A stretch of DNA of 64,000 bases. It comes from Fibrobacter succinogenes (GTDB lineage Bacteria > Fibrobacterota > Fibrobacteria > Fibrobacterales > Fibrobacteraceae). The notes beneath the pieces are model-generated. The model was not told where the DNA came from and ran no database searches. It saw only the letters and a list, made by a program, of their open reading frames with translations. The position numbers and the translations under genes were made by a program. Within the stretch, counting starts at the first letter, position 1, and the number at the start of each line of letters is the position of its first letter. The stretch covers positions 149,796 through 213,795 of the forward strand of contig NZ_CACZDK010000001.1 of NCBI RefSeq assembly GCF_902779965.1, written 5' to 3'. Shown here piece after piece: positions 17,549 to 26,213 of this stretch.

Positions 17549-18340
17549 ATGCGTAAATTTAGAGTTGTTTTAGTAGAACCGGAACATCCACACAATGTGG
17601 GGTTTGTCGCACGTGCCATGCACTGCTATGCATTGCCGGAGCTTTATATTGTTTATCCCAAGCGCGATAAGGTTTTGGATAAATCTTACCATACGGCTGC
17701 TAATAGCCATGACATCTTGGATAACGCTAAGGTCGTCCACAAGTTTGAAGATGCTATTGGCGATTGCTCTTGTGCGGTCGCTTATAGCCGCCGTATTTTT
17801 GCAAGCTCCATCAAGCATACGATGGTGCAGAATTTGTCTGACATGCTTCCGGAAGATGGAACGATTGCGCTTGTGTTCGGTCGTGAATCTTGCGGCCTTG
17901 CGCTTGAAGAAGTAAATGCTTGCACGTACCAATGCGAAATTCCGGTGCCGGGACTCATGAGCTTAAATTTAGGACAAGCTGTTTCGATTAGCTTGTACGA
18001 GCTTTGCCGTTCCGGGGCTCTCGCGAATGGCGAGGGCCGCGCGAAGCGCACAACGCGAGGCGTTGCCGAAACGGGTCCTGCAACAATCCAGCAGATTGAT
18101 GGCTTCAAAAAGTTCCTCGACCGCTATTTGACTGGCCAATACCACGACCAAGCTTGGCGCGACAGTTTCCTCAACACGCTTTTGCAGCGCTTGCACCCGA
18201 CGCGCAACGAACTTTCGGCGCTGTTTGGACTCTTGCGCAATTTGGCAGGCAAGCCTGCTCGCTTGGAACATGCCGCTGAAAAAGCTGCCAAGCAAGCCGC
18301 GCAAAATGCAGAAGGGAAGGATTCGTCGAAATCCAAGTGA
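17549..18340 (+). CDS. TrmJ-type tRNA/rRNA 2'-O-methyltransferase
   Basis: A protein of 263 residues from the SpoU/TrmH (SPOUT) superfamily. VLVEPEHPHNVGFVARAM is motif 1, LVFGRESCGLALEEV motif 2 and PGLMSLNLGQAVSISLYEL motif 3, the trefoil-knot SAM site. The C-terminal extension with FLDRYLT...FLNTLLQRLHPTRNE resembles TrmJ, which methylates the ribose of tRNA position 32. The last residues are Ala/Lys-rich. The start codon directly follows the CTACTTC repeat tract, so any Shine-Dalgarno sequence would have to lie in the repeat. Confidence 0.9.
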   Translation: MRKFRVVLVEPEHPHNVGFVARAMHCYALPELYIVYPKRDKVLDKSYHTAANSHDILDNAKVVHKFEDAIGDCSCAVAYSRRIFASSIKHTMVQNLSDMLPEDGTIALVFGRESCGLALEEVNACTYQCEIPVPGLMSLNLGQAVSISLYELCRSGALANGEGRAKRTTRGVAETGPATIQQIDGFKKFLDRYLTGQYHDQAWRDSFLNTLLQRLHPTRNELSALFGLLRNLAGKPARLEHAAEKAAKQAAQNAEGKDSSKSK

Positions 18341-18362
18341 CGCTTAACGCCGGAGATTTGAC

Positions 18363-19337
18363 ATGTACGAAATATTGCCATACAGCCCGGAAATAGAAAA
18401 ACGTTGGGATCGTTTTGTAATGAATGATTCCGTGAACGGTACATTTCTCCAAACGCGTAAGTTTTTGAATTATCATCCCGAAGGCCGATTCACGGACGCT
18501 TCGTTCTTTGTGGAAAAGAGCGGTATTGTTGTTGCCGTTGTTCCGGGCTGTAATGTAGATGGCAAGTTTGTTTCGCATCAAGGTTCAACTTTTGGTGGCC
18601 CTGTCATTTCAAAAGATTTTTATTCTGGCCACAAAATTCTTGAAATTATCAAAACTATTGACGATTATATTGTTCGAAATTTCAAGGGCGTAAAGTTAAA
18701 ACCGACTTCTTCGATTTTTGCAACGATGCCAACGGATCTGCTTGATTATGCTTTGGAACATTCGGGATTCTGTCGCCATACGGAACTGAGCTGTTATACG
18801 CCGCTTGCTAAAAATATTGATCCGCTTGAAGCCTGCAAACGTGAATGTCGCCACAACTTTAAACAAACTGAAAAGCTGAACTTGACCTACGGCGAGATTC
18901 CTGATAGCGAAATGGAACAATTTTACGATTTTCTCGTGCTGTCAAAGGCTCGTCATAATACGACTCCAGTTCATTCTTTAGCGGAATTGCGGGACCTCAA
19001 GCAGAGATTCCCGAGTGAAATTTTATTTCGCGGTGTTTGGTTAAATAATGAAAATGGTCAAGACCGTGTTTATCTTTCGGGCATGATGATTTTCGTTTTC
19101 AATCAAGCGAAAGTGTTTCATTTCCAGTATCTTGCGCCCGATGACTCTAAACGCGATACGAACGCAACGACTGCTTTGTTTGTAAATGCTATGCGCGAAG
19201 CCGCTGAAACAGGCTATGAAAAATTCTCGTGGGGGATTTCCACTGAAAATGGCGGCGACTACCTGAACGAAAATCTCTATCGTTTCAAGGAATCGTTTGG
19301 CGCGCTCCCATGCGTAAACGCTAGATACGAGAAATGA
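18363..19337 (+). CDS. FemAB-like GNAT acyltransferase
   Basis: A protein of 324 residues. WDRFVMNDSVNGTFLQTRKFLNYHP at the N-terminus and YLSGMMIFVFNQAKVFHFQYLAPD...TALFVNAMREAAETGYEKFSWG towards the end match the two-GNAT layout of FemAB/peptidoglycan-bridge-like and acetyltransferase-6 proteins. These transfer an aminoacyl or acyl group to a cell-wall or polysaccharide precursor. The acceptor is unknown; a role in capsule or O-antigen modification is inferred from family members. It follows the methyltransferase gene by 22 bases. Confidence 0.7.
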   Translation: MYEILPYSPEIEKRWDRFVMNDSVNGTFLQTRKFLNYHPEGRFTDASFFVEKSGIVVAVVPGCNVDGKFVSHQGSTFGGPVISKDFYSGHKILEIIKTIDDYIVRNFKGVKLKPTSSIFATMPTDLLDYALEHSGFCRHTELSCYTPLAKNIDPLEACKRECRHNFKQTEKLNLTYGEIPDSEMEQFYDFLVLSKARHNTTPVHSLAELRDLKQRFPSEILFRGVWLNNENGQDRVYLSGMMIFVFNQAKVFHFQYLAPDDSKRDTNATTALFVNAMREAAETGYEKFSWGISTENGGDYLNENLYRFKESFGALPCVNARYEK

Positions 19338-19359
19338 GTTGGTAGAATCCGGCTAGTTC

Positions 19360-19500
19360 TGTGCTAGGTTCCGGCTCAAGGGCCGGAATGACGTATCGGA
19401 ATGACATGGGAGCCGAATACAGCGACAAGTTTACTTGTTCATTGTTGAGGCGAACCTGTCATGCGCTCAGCGCAATGACGTCATGGCGGACCAGATCCGC
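19360..19500. repeat. REP-like palindromes
   Basis: The segment contains TTCCGGCTCAAGGGCCGGAA (stem TTCCGGC/GCCGGAA), GACAAGTTTACTTGTTC, CATGCGCTCAGCGCAATGACG and ATGGCGGACCAGATCCGCCAT, four successive hairpin units. It fills the space between two convergent genes and shows no coding signal. Confidence 0.65.
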
Positions 19501-19503
19501 CAT

Positions 19504-19935
19504 CTAAGCTTTAAGTTCTAAGCTTTCTTTCAAAAAATCTTCATACTCATAGATGTAATCGCTTTCGTCGTAATGCTCCGAGGCAAGCACCATGCACACG
19601 GCTCCCGAAGAGAAATTCTCGATTTCGCGCCAGTGCATTGTAGGAATATAGAGCCCGTGATAGGAACGGTTCAGCGAATACTTGGATCGAGTTTTTCCAT
19701 CGTCCAGAATCACATCGAAGCTACCGCTAGCGGCAATGATTAACTGGCGAAGCTTGCGATGGGCATGGCCTCCACGTGTCGTTCCGCCTGGAACGTCGTA
19801 CAGATAATACACGCGCTTGATATCAAAGGGAATTAACTCGCCGCCTTCGACTACGCTCAAGTTGCCGCGCTGGTCGTGGGCGATGGGGATATCAATCAAA
19901 CGGGGTTCTTTCAACTGTTGTTCGTTCCATTCCAT
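19504..19935 (-). CDS. WxcM/FdtA-like dTDP-sugar 3,4-ketoisomerase
   Basis: A protein of 143 residues, single cupin domain. DIPIAHDQRGNLSVVEGGELIPFDIKRVYYLYDVP is the characteristic start of the FdtA/QdtA/WxcM-like family, with RGGHAHRKLRQ carrying the active-site histidines. These enzymes convert dTDP-4-keto-6-deoxyglucose to the 3-keto isomer for deoxyamino sugars in surface polysaccharides. No other genes of that pathway are nearby, though the convergent FemAB/GNAT-like gene could act on the same polymer. Confidence 0.88.
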   Translation of the reverse strand: MEWNEQQLKEPRLIDIPIAHDQRGNLSVVEGGELIPFDIKRVYYLYDVPGGTTRGGHAHRKLRQLIIAASGSFDVILDDGKTRSKYSLNRSYHGLYIPTMHWREIENFSSGAVCMVLASEHYDESDYIYEYEDFLKESLELKA

Positions 19936-19983
19936 ACCGCTAATATAACAAAACCATCTCGAATGAGATGGCTTGCTTGAAAA

Positions 19984-20427
19984 TTATTTCCAGTGTTTCA
20001 GCTGCGAAAGGTGCGAATCAAAAAAGGCTCGTCGTTCGTTGTCGGGCTTGTTTTCTGGATTCGGCATGTGCGAAATAAGAAAATCAAGCAACGAGTCTTT
20101 GCTGGTGTAGGCGAACTTGCCGTCTGCATAGCACCATTTGCAGTAATCTTCGTTGAAACTGCCGTCGATTTCGCGGCTGATGATGGCGTCGTCACCGAGG
20201 GGCATTCCGCAGCATTGGCAGAAAAGCTGGCGCGGAGCGCCTAGCAATGTGTTGATTGAAACGTTAAATTCCTTGGATAGAACTTTAAGCATCTCGGTGT
20301 TTGGCTGTGTTTCGCCAGTTTCCCAACGGCTTACGGCTTGTCTCGTCACGTGTACGCGTTCGGCCATCTGTTCTTGAGTCAGGTTGTGTTTTTCGCGAAT
20401 ATTCTTGAGTATTTCTGGGACGTTCAT
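19984..20427 (-). CDS. XRE-family regulator with zinc ribbon
   Basis: A protein of 147 residues from the ATG at 20427, which has AGGA seven bases upstream; the earlier ATG at 20454 lacks this. Residues ~1-60 form an XRE helix-turn-helix (IREKHNLTQEQMAERVHVTRQAVSRWETGETQPN). Then CQCCGMPL...DGSFNEDYCKWCYADGKF supplies four cysteines of a zinc-ribbon domain often found behind such HTH domains. It probably acts as a DNA-binding transcription regulator; the target is unknown. Confidence 0.88.
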   Translation of the reverse strand: MNVPEILKNIREKHNLTQEQMAERVHVTRQAVSRWETGETQPNTEMLKVLSKEFNVSINTLLGAPRQLFCQCCGMPLGDDAIISREIDGSFNEDYCKWCYADGKFAYTSKDSLLDFLISHMPNPENKPDNERRAFFDSHLSQLKHWK

Positions 20428-21092
20428 AAAATTTCCTTTTTGTTGATGGCTCAAATATACCTAGAGCTTTGTGTTAAATCAAGAAACAGTCTGTTGCCTT
20501 CTGTAAAAGATAAAGGGTTTCTTTGGGGTAAAAATACTCTTCTTTAAACGGTTTGTAAAACGTAATGTTAACAATTTTTAATAATAAATTTGTAACGAAA
20601 AGTTTAATGAAAAATGCGGTTTACGTAACGGATCGTTCCACTTCAATATTGGCAAGAAATTTGCTAAGGAGATGAATGTTAAAATTAGTAGTGAGAAAAG
20701 TTACAAATCGTTAGGAAAAAAGAAAATATGCGTTTTGTAAAGTTGATTACTTAGAATATTTTTTACATATGTAAAAATTATCTTTTCGACGCAAGCCCGC
20801 TTTATTGCTGGCTTTAGCTATGAATAGTTGTTATTTTGTTTAAATTATTATAATACTTATAATTCAATTTTTGATTTTTGTTTACTTTTCAAATTTTTTA
20901 ACTATATTCAAATACAGGATTGGGGGCGCTTGCGAAATTGGACGATGCGAGTGTCTTTGCAGTTTAACACTTTATCTATTCCAACTTGGAATACTAGAAA
21001 TTGGAGTAAATAAATCATTACTAAATGCTTTCGTGATGCTCTTTTTATAAATATTGTACTTATTTTAGGTGTAAATAAAAGATTGGGTTGAC
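20428..21092. other. AT-rich intergenic region, no clear gene
   Basis: About 665 AT-rich bases between the divergent XRE and EAL genes. It contains a perfect palindrome TTTTTACATATGTAAAAA near 20760 and a TTTACGTAA at ~20612. At 20676-20714 a 12-codon frame (MLKLVVRKVTNR) follows a good AAGGAG site and could be a leader peptide. A GC-richer patch (ATTGGGGGCGCTTGCG, near 20920) stands out from the AT background but matches no riboswitch that I recognise. Confidence 0.5.
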
Positions 21093-23096
21093 ATGAGATT
21101 ATTTGATGAACATGTAGTATTGCGTTTCGCGCTGTTGCTGGCGTGTTTTTTGTTCGCAGAATCTATTCCAGATATTCTGAACTTTTCTGAGCACGCTTAT
21201 GATTTCGTGCCGTATTTCTTGGCAATAGTGTTTCTGGCGTATGTTGCGCTATTTTACAAGTTCCCCCTAGATAGTCGCAAAATTAGGAACGATGTGGATA
21301 TTCCTGAACCGAAAGTGGTTGAGCCTATTCGTGACCTTAAAAAAGATCTTCTCGAAAAAGATGAAATGTTCCAGATGATGATCGATGTATCGTCGGATGG
21401 TTTTTGGACGTTTGATGTAGCGTCGGGTAAGGTTTATTGGTCAAATCGCATTGCCAAGTTGCTTGATGCCGAAAATACAAGCCTTGAAGATTCCTTTGAG
21501 CCTTTGCAAAAACGTGTGATTGAGAGCGACTGGAATGCGTTCCGTGAACAGCTGAATGCGGCATTGCAAAAGGCTGGCACATTCTCTTGCAATTTAACTT
21601 TGCTGGATGCTTCTAAGAAAAATGCTAAGTTTGTTATTAGCGGACGTGTACAAAGTAATGACTTGGGCCGCCCAATTCGAGTGATTGGTTCCTTGACCGA
21701 AAAGATTGAACGCAAGTCGGAAGAACGCGAAGCTTATAATTTTGTTTATCAAGATGCGTTGACGGGTGTTTATAATCGCAAGTATTTCCTCGAAAAACTC
21801 AAGATGGATGTTGATATTGCTGCTAAACGTCCGGATTATGTTTTTGCAGTTGCGCTTTTAGATATCGATAGTTTTGGTGCTATCAATGCTTCTTATTCTA
21901 TCAATATTGGTGATAATGTTCTTCGTACGATTGCAGACCGTTTAAAATCGATTGCTCGCCCGGATGATTGCGTGGCTCGTATTGGACCTGATGTTTTTGC
22001 TCTTATTTTACACAATATCGAAAGCCGCGATCCTAATGATGATTTGATTCCGCTTGTTCGTAATATTCATAATAAAGTCAAAGCTCCAATTCTTTTAGAA
22101 GGCAAGGATCTTTATATTAGCGTCTCGATGTCTATTGTGATAAATCAAGATGTCGATTGCGTTGAAGATATTCTTGCCAATGCAAACGCAAGCCTTCGCG
22201 ATATGAAGAAAGGTATTAACCACGGCGGTATCCAATTCTTTAGCGGTGGTATTCGCGAAAAGGCGATGAAGCTTTATAAGCTTGAGTTCGAAATTCGCAG
22301 AGCAATTCAGGCTCAAGAATTTGTTCTCATGTACCAGCCAATTGTCGATATTCGTGCCGGAAATAAAATTGTCGGATTCGAAGCGCTTGTGCGTTGGAAC
22401 CAGTCTGAACGTGGTATTATTTCTCCTGCTGAATTTATTCCGATTGCCGAAGAAACGGGGCTTATTGTGCCGATGGGCGCGCTGATTTTGCGCATGGCAT
22501 GCCGCCAGACAAAGCTTTGGGTCGATATGGGCTATAAGGATATTCAAGTTGCGGTGAACTTCTCGGCAAAGCAGTTCTCGATGGACTCGATGGTTGATGA
22601 TGTGCGTCGTGTTTTGACCGAAACGAACTTGAATCCGCGTAATTTGAAGCTTGAGATTACGGAATATACGGCAATGTGCGAAGCCGATAAGACAATTGAA
22701 ATTATGCGTGCTCTTTCGAACATGGGCATCCAGATTTCGATTGATGACTTTGGTACCGGTTATAGTTCGCTTTCGTACTTGAAACGTTATCCGGTGCATA
22801 CGCTCAAGATGGACAAGTACTTTGTGGACCATGTGGCCGATAACGAAGAAGATGCCGCTTTTGCCCGCATGGTGATTGGTATTGCAAAGTCCTTGAATTT
22901 AGACCTTATTGCAGAAGGTGTGGAAACTAAGGAACAGTTGGACTTCCTTTATTGCGAAGGATGCCGCTTGATTCAGGGATTCTACTTTAGCAGACCGCTT
23001 AATACGGAGATGGCGCTAGAGTATATGAAGAATCATTATAATGTTCCGGTGCAGGGTTCCACCTTCGAAACGGAACAGGAAGCCGTTAAGGTTTAA
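21093..23096 (+). CDS. PAS-GGDEF-EAL c-di-GMP phosphodiesterase
   Basis: A protein of 667 residues: two membrane segments (~9-25 and 38-55), a PAS-like domain (~88-205, SSDGFWTFDVASGKVYWSN), a GGDEF domain (~215-380) and an EAL domain (~395-645). The GGDEF signature is degenerate, RIGPDVFAL at 298-302, so cyclase activity is unlikely. The EAL domain looks intact: GFEALVRW, VAVNFSAKQF, KLEITEY, SIDDFGTGYSSL, LKMDKYF, AEGVE and QGFYFSRPL. It probably hydrolyses c-di-GMP at the membrane in response to a PAS-sensed signal. It ends four bases inside the convergent tatD gene. Confidence 0.93.
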   Translation: MRLFDEHVVLRFALLLACFLFAESIPDILNFSEHAYDFVPYFLAIVFLAYVALFYKFPLDSRKIRNDVDIPEPKVVEPIRDLKKDLLEKDEMFQMMIDVSSDGFWTFDVASGKVYWSNRIAKLLDAENTSLEDSFEPLQKRVIESDWNAFREQLNAALQKAGTFSCNLTLLDASKKNAKFVISGRVQSNDLGRPIRVIGSLTEKIERKSEEREAYNFVYQDALTGVYNRKYFLEKLKMDVDIAAKRPDYVFAVALLDIDSFGAINASYSINIGDNVLRTIADRLKSIARPDDCVARIGPDVFALILHNIESRDPNDDLIPLVRNIHNKVKAPILLEGKDLYISVSMSIVINQDVDCVEDILANANASLRDMKKGINHGGIQFFSGGIREKAMKLYKLEFEIRRAIQAQEFVLMYQPIVDIRAGNKIVGFEALVRWNQSERGIISPAEFIPIAEETGLIVPMGALILRMACRQTKLWVDMGYKDIQVAVNFSAKQFSMDSMVDDVRRVLTETNLNPRNLKLEITEYTAMCEADKTIEIMRALSNMGIQISIDDFGTGYSSLSYLKRYPVHTLKMDKYFVDHVADNEEDAAFARMVIGIAKSLNLDLIAEGVETKEQLDFLYCEGCRLIQGFYFSRPLNTEMALEYMKNHYNVPVQGSTFETEQEAVKV

Positions 23097-23926
23097 ATCC
23101 CATAACACTTTCTTGTGTTTTCACGACAGTGCTTGTAGAGATCTTCTACGGGCACGTTTTTTATTTCGGCGAGTTTGTCGGCAATGAACGGAATGTAGCC
23201 GGAATGGCAGGGCTTTCCGCGGAAGGGGACGGGCGCCATGTAAGGGGCGTCGGTCTCCAAAAGCATTTGACCGAGCGGTACGAGCGCTGCTGCGTCTCGG
23301 ACGTTTTGTGCGTTGTTGAACGTGACGATTCCCGTGAATCCGACGAAGATGTTTGCGTCTAGCTGAAGGAGTTGTTCGACGAATTCTGGCGTGCCTGTAA
23401 AGCAGTGGACGTGAATGTTGCGGTTGTGGAGGCTCGCGGCGCGGAGCACGGCGAGGGCGTCGTCATCGGCTTCGCGGAGGTGGAGTACGAGTGGCTTGCT
23501 GCTTTCGATGCCGAGTTGCAAATGGCGTTCGAAGAGCTTGACTTGAGCGGCCTTTGTTTCGGCGCCGTAATGGTAATCGAGGCCGAATTCTCCGCAGGCG
23601 ACGCATTTGGGGTGGGCGAGGTATTCGAGAAGTCGAGTTTCGTCTTCGGCGGTCTCTGTTTCTACATACTCGGGATGGATGCCGTAAGCGGTGTAGACGA
23701 ATGGATATTTTTCGCTGAGTTCGCAGGCGCGGTCAAAGTCAGCCGGGTCGCAGGCGACGTGGATAAATGCTTCGGGTTGTGCAATCTTGGAGGCTGCCGC
23801 TTTTTCTTTGGCGGAGCTGCGTTCGGTCGTGAATCTGGCGGTTTGGAAACGTTCGAGAAGCGCGTCAAAGGATTCGCCCGCATGGCGCTCGTAAGAGTCG
23901 ATGTGACAATGAGTATCGATGAACAT
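23093..23926 (-). CDS. TatD-family metal-dependent deoxyribonuclease
   Basis: A protein of 277 residues. MFIDTHCHIDSYE gives the first two metal-ligand histidines; GEFGLDYHYG, HLREADDD, HVHCFTGTPEF and LLETDAPYMAP complete the TatD amidohydrolase-fold signature. Family members act as metal-dependent 3'-5' nucleases or D-Tyr-tRNA deacylase-like hydrolases. Between ~28 and 50 there is a Lys/Ala-rich insertion (TERSSAKEKAAASK) not typical of the family. It is convergent with the EAL gene and overlaps it by four bases. Confidence 0.92.
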   Translation of the reverse strand: MFIDTHCHIDSYERHAGESFDALLERFQTARFTTERSSAKEKAAASKIAQPEAFIHVACDPADFDRACELSEKYPFVYTAYGIHPEYVETETAEDETRLLEYLAHPKCVACGEFGLDYHYGAETKAAQVKLFERHLQLGIESSKPLVLHLREADDDALAVLRAASLHNRNIHVHCFTGTPEFVEQLLQLDANIFVGFTGIVTFNNAQNVRDAAALVPLGQMLLETDAPYMAPVPFRGKPCHSGYIPFIADKLAEIKNVPVEDLYKHCRENTRKCYGI

Positions 23927-23935
23927 GATTTAGTA

Positions 23936-24095
23936 GACAGTAGGAAGTAGACAGTTGGAAGTGGTTGGTGGTTAGGGGCGTCATCCTTGGCCGAGAGGCC
24001 GAGGATCCATACAGTTTTTATTACAATGTATGATTCTCCTTCGGAGAATGACTGCTAAAAACTCATGCTCAAAGCGACCGTAGGGAGCGAGCTCA
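23936..24095. repeat. Mixed period-7 and REP-like repeats
   Basis: AGTAGACAGTAGGAAGTAGACAGTTGGAAGTGGTTGGTGG is the reverse-strand form of the CTACTTC and AACCACT heptamers. GTCATCCTTGGCCGAGAGGCCGAGGATCC follows as a REP-like hairpin, then GATTCTCCTTCGGAGAATG, another perfect small hairpin. Confidence 0.7.
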
Positions 24096-24098
24096 TAG

Positions 24099-24566
24099 CT
24101 AGTAGTTTACTTCCAGAATCTCGTAAACAATTTTTCCGCGGGGGGCTTGGACTTCGATGGTGTCGCCGGCTTTTTTGCCTTGGAGCGCTTCACCGATGGG
24201 GGACTTCATGCTGATGCGTCCCTGGAGCGGGTCGATTTCCTTGTCGCCAACGATGCTGTAGACCTTTTCGCGCTTGGTTTTCTTGTCAAGCATCTTGACT
24301 GTTGCGCCAAAGCGGATGGAACCGTCCTTGGTAGCGGCGTTTTCGACAATCTGTGCACCATCCAGAATGCGGTCGAGTTCACGCAAGCGGCGGTCAATTT
24401 CGCGCACGCGCATACGCCCGTAAGTGTAGGCGGCGTTTTCGCTGCGGTCGCCTTCGGCAGCAGCGGCTTGCACCTGGTTGATCATTGCCGGGCGTTCGAC
24501 ATATTTGAGATGTTCCCATTCTGCCTTGAACTTTTCAAAGCCTTCTTTCGAAATCAAGTGTTTCAT
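24099..24566 (-). CDS. greB: Transcription elongation factor, GreB type
   Basis: A protein of 155 residues. The N-terminal coiled coil contains GDRSENAAYTYGRMRVREIDRRLRELDRIL, which matches GreB rather than GreA (GreA has GDLSENAEYHAAKE). The acidic tip residues of the coil are present. The C-terminal FKBP-like domain ends SPIGEALQGKKAGDTIEV. It stimulates transcript cleavage by backtracked RNA polymerase. Confidence 0.93.
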   Translation of the reverse strand: MKHLISKEGFEKFKAEWEHLKYVERPAMINQVQAAAAEGDRSENAAYTYGRMRVREIDRRLRELDRILDGAQIVENAATKDGSIRFGATVKMLDKKTKREKVYSIVGDKEIDPLQGRISMKSPIGEALQGKKAGDTIEVQAPRGKIVYEILEVNY

Positions 24567-24742
24567 GGGGGAAAATTTAGAAAAAGTGTATAGTGATTAG
24601 TGGTTGGTGGTTAAGGAACAGTAGGAAGTAGTCGGTAGGAAGTAGGAAGATTTTATAATCGCGGCAAAGCCGCCTAACTATTACTGTTTACTAATCACTA
24701 ATAAAAACTATATTTGGTAAAAACTTTGTTTGAGAGTGTTTT

Positions 24743-25732
24743 ATGTTGTTGAAGAATTTGTGGTGTGGAAAGACGTCTTTGCGTAGGTGCGTGGCTGTTG
24801 CTGCTGTTTCTAGTTTGCTTGTGCTTGCGGCCTGCGGTGGCGATAGCGGTACTAGCGCTTCAAACAACGATGGAACGTCTGATTCTGAAGAGATTCAGAG
24901 TTCTTCTAGCAGCACAAAAGTTGAATCATCGTCCAGCGTCATTCTGAGTGGCGATAGCCATGAAGAATCTAGTAGCAGTTCATCATCGAGTTTGAAGTCT
25001 GTTTCATCTTCTAGCAAGCAGTTGAGTTCCTCTTCGAGCGGGAAAAATGGTGATGGCTGGAGCTGGGACGTGCCGAAGGAAGATCGTTTGAATCCTGAAA
25101 TAGCCTACGACTCAATGACGGATTCCCGCGATGGTCAAATCTATAAGACTGTGAAAATTGGTAATCAGGTCTGGATGGCTGAAAATTTGAACTATGCCGA
25201 TAGTGTCAAAACTCCGAGCTTAATAGGTAAAAATTGGTGCTATGCCAATAAGGCTGAAAATTGTGCCGTGACTGGCCGCCTTTACACCTGGGCGGCGGCG
25301 ATTGACTCGGTGAAGCTCGCGACTGATGCCGGCAATCCGCAGGACTGCGGTTTGGACAAAAGCTGTACTCTGCCTGATACGGTGCAGGGCATTTGTCCGC
25401 CGGGCTGGCATTTACCGGAGAAAAAAGAGTGGGATACTTTGCTTACCAAAGTCGGTGGGGAAGCAACGGCACTCAATGTTCTCAAGTCGCAGACGGGGTG
25501 GTTTCGTAAAGGCAACGGCTCGGATGATGTGGGCTTTTCCGCACTGCCTGCTGGCGACAGGATCAACAATGGCAATTTCTTCGACATTGGCAAACTCGCC
25601 GGCTTCTGGAGTGCTTCTGAGACAGATTACAACTACGCCAATGCCTTGGACTTGGGCTACTGCAGCAACTATGCGGCCCTGGGTTACTACAACAAGAGCT
25701 TCGGTTTTTCTGTTCGTTGCCTGAAGGACTAG
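24743..25732 (+). CDS. Lipoprotein with FISUMP domain
   Basis: A protein of 329 residues. The signal ends in LLVLAAC (lipobox), followed by a serine-rich linker (~45-105, runs of up to eight serines). The C-terminal ~220 residues are the Fibrobacter major paralogous (FISUMP) domain: DGQIYKTVKIGNQVWMAENLNY, GRLYTWAAA, GICPPGWHLPEKKEWDTL, VGFSALPAG, GFWSASE and FSVRCLKD. The domain has no assigned biochemical role; it occurs in many copies in Fibrobacter and is thought to be surface-exposed. It appears to be transcribed alone. Confidence 0.95.
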   Translation: MLLKNLWCGKTSLRRCVAVAAVSSLLVLAACGGDSGTSASNNDGTSDSEEIQSSSSSTKVESSSSVILSGDSHEESSSSSSSSLKSVSSSSKQLSSSSSGKNGDGWSWDVPKEDRLNPEIAYDSMTDSRDGQIYKTVKIGNQVWMAENLNYADSVKTPSLIGKNWCYANKAENCAVTGRLYTWAAAIDSVKLATDAGNPQDCGLDKSCTLPDTVQGICPPGWHLPEKKEWDTLLTKVGGEATALNVLKSQTGWFRKGNGSDDVGFSALPAGDRINNGNFFDIGKLAGFWSASETDYNYANALDLGYCSNYAALGYYNKSFGFSVRCLKD

Positions 25733-26131
25733 TCGGGGCGTTACGGGGCTGGCGATTGAAGCCCCGTTCGAGGGGGTGATGGAAGACTTGCCCTTAGAAG
25801 GAGGTGCCCGCTCGGTGGCGGGCATGACAATAGGGCTAGGCTGCAATCAGGGGGAGACTTCCCCCTTTTATAGAACAAGACATTACTAGATTGCTTCGCT
25901 TCGCTCGCAATGACGTGCGAGGCGAATGCTGCAGAACCGCTTGCGTGTTCTATTGCTGAGCCGATACCGTCATGCGCACTGCGCAATGATGTGCAAGGTT
26001 ATACAGCACGAACGCTTGCATTCGTATTGGATAACCGCAGCAGTCATGCGCTCTGCGCAATGACGTTTCCTGCTGCCAACTAAGTTCTGTCTACTTCCTA
26101 CTTCCTACTTCTTACATCCTACTTCCTACAA
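25733..26131. repeat. Long intergenic repeat region (REP-like plus heptamers)
   Basis: This region holds CCCGCTCGGTGGCGGGCATGAC, CATTGCGAGC-like pieces, CATGCGCACTGCGCAATGA and CATGCGCTCTGCGCAATGACG (two copies of one hairpin), and ends with CTACTTCCTACTTCCTACTTC-type heptamers. No open frame with coding character was seen. Confidence 0.7.
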
Positions 26132-26213
26132 CCTTCATTCGATTGTGATTTCTACCACTTTCGTTTAATCTTGTAATTTACTATCTTTGGCGCAAATAAT
26201 TAAAAGAGGTGAT

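Noticed and set aside
20828..21013. 61-residue AT-rich frame before the EAL gene
   Set aside because: Low-complexity composition, no ribosome-binding site and no family.
20900..21092. c-di-GMP riboswitch upstream of the EAL gene
   Set aside because: The segment lacks the conserved GEMM sequence and tetraloop-receptor elements that I would expect.
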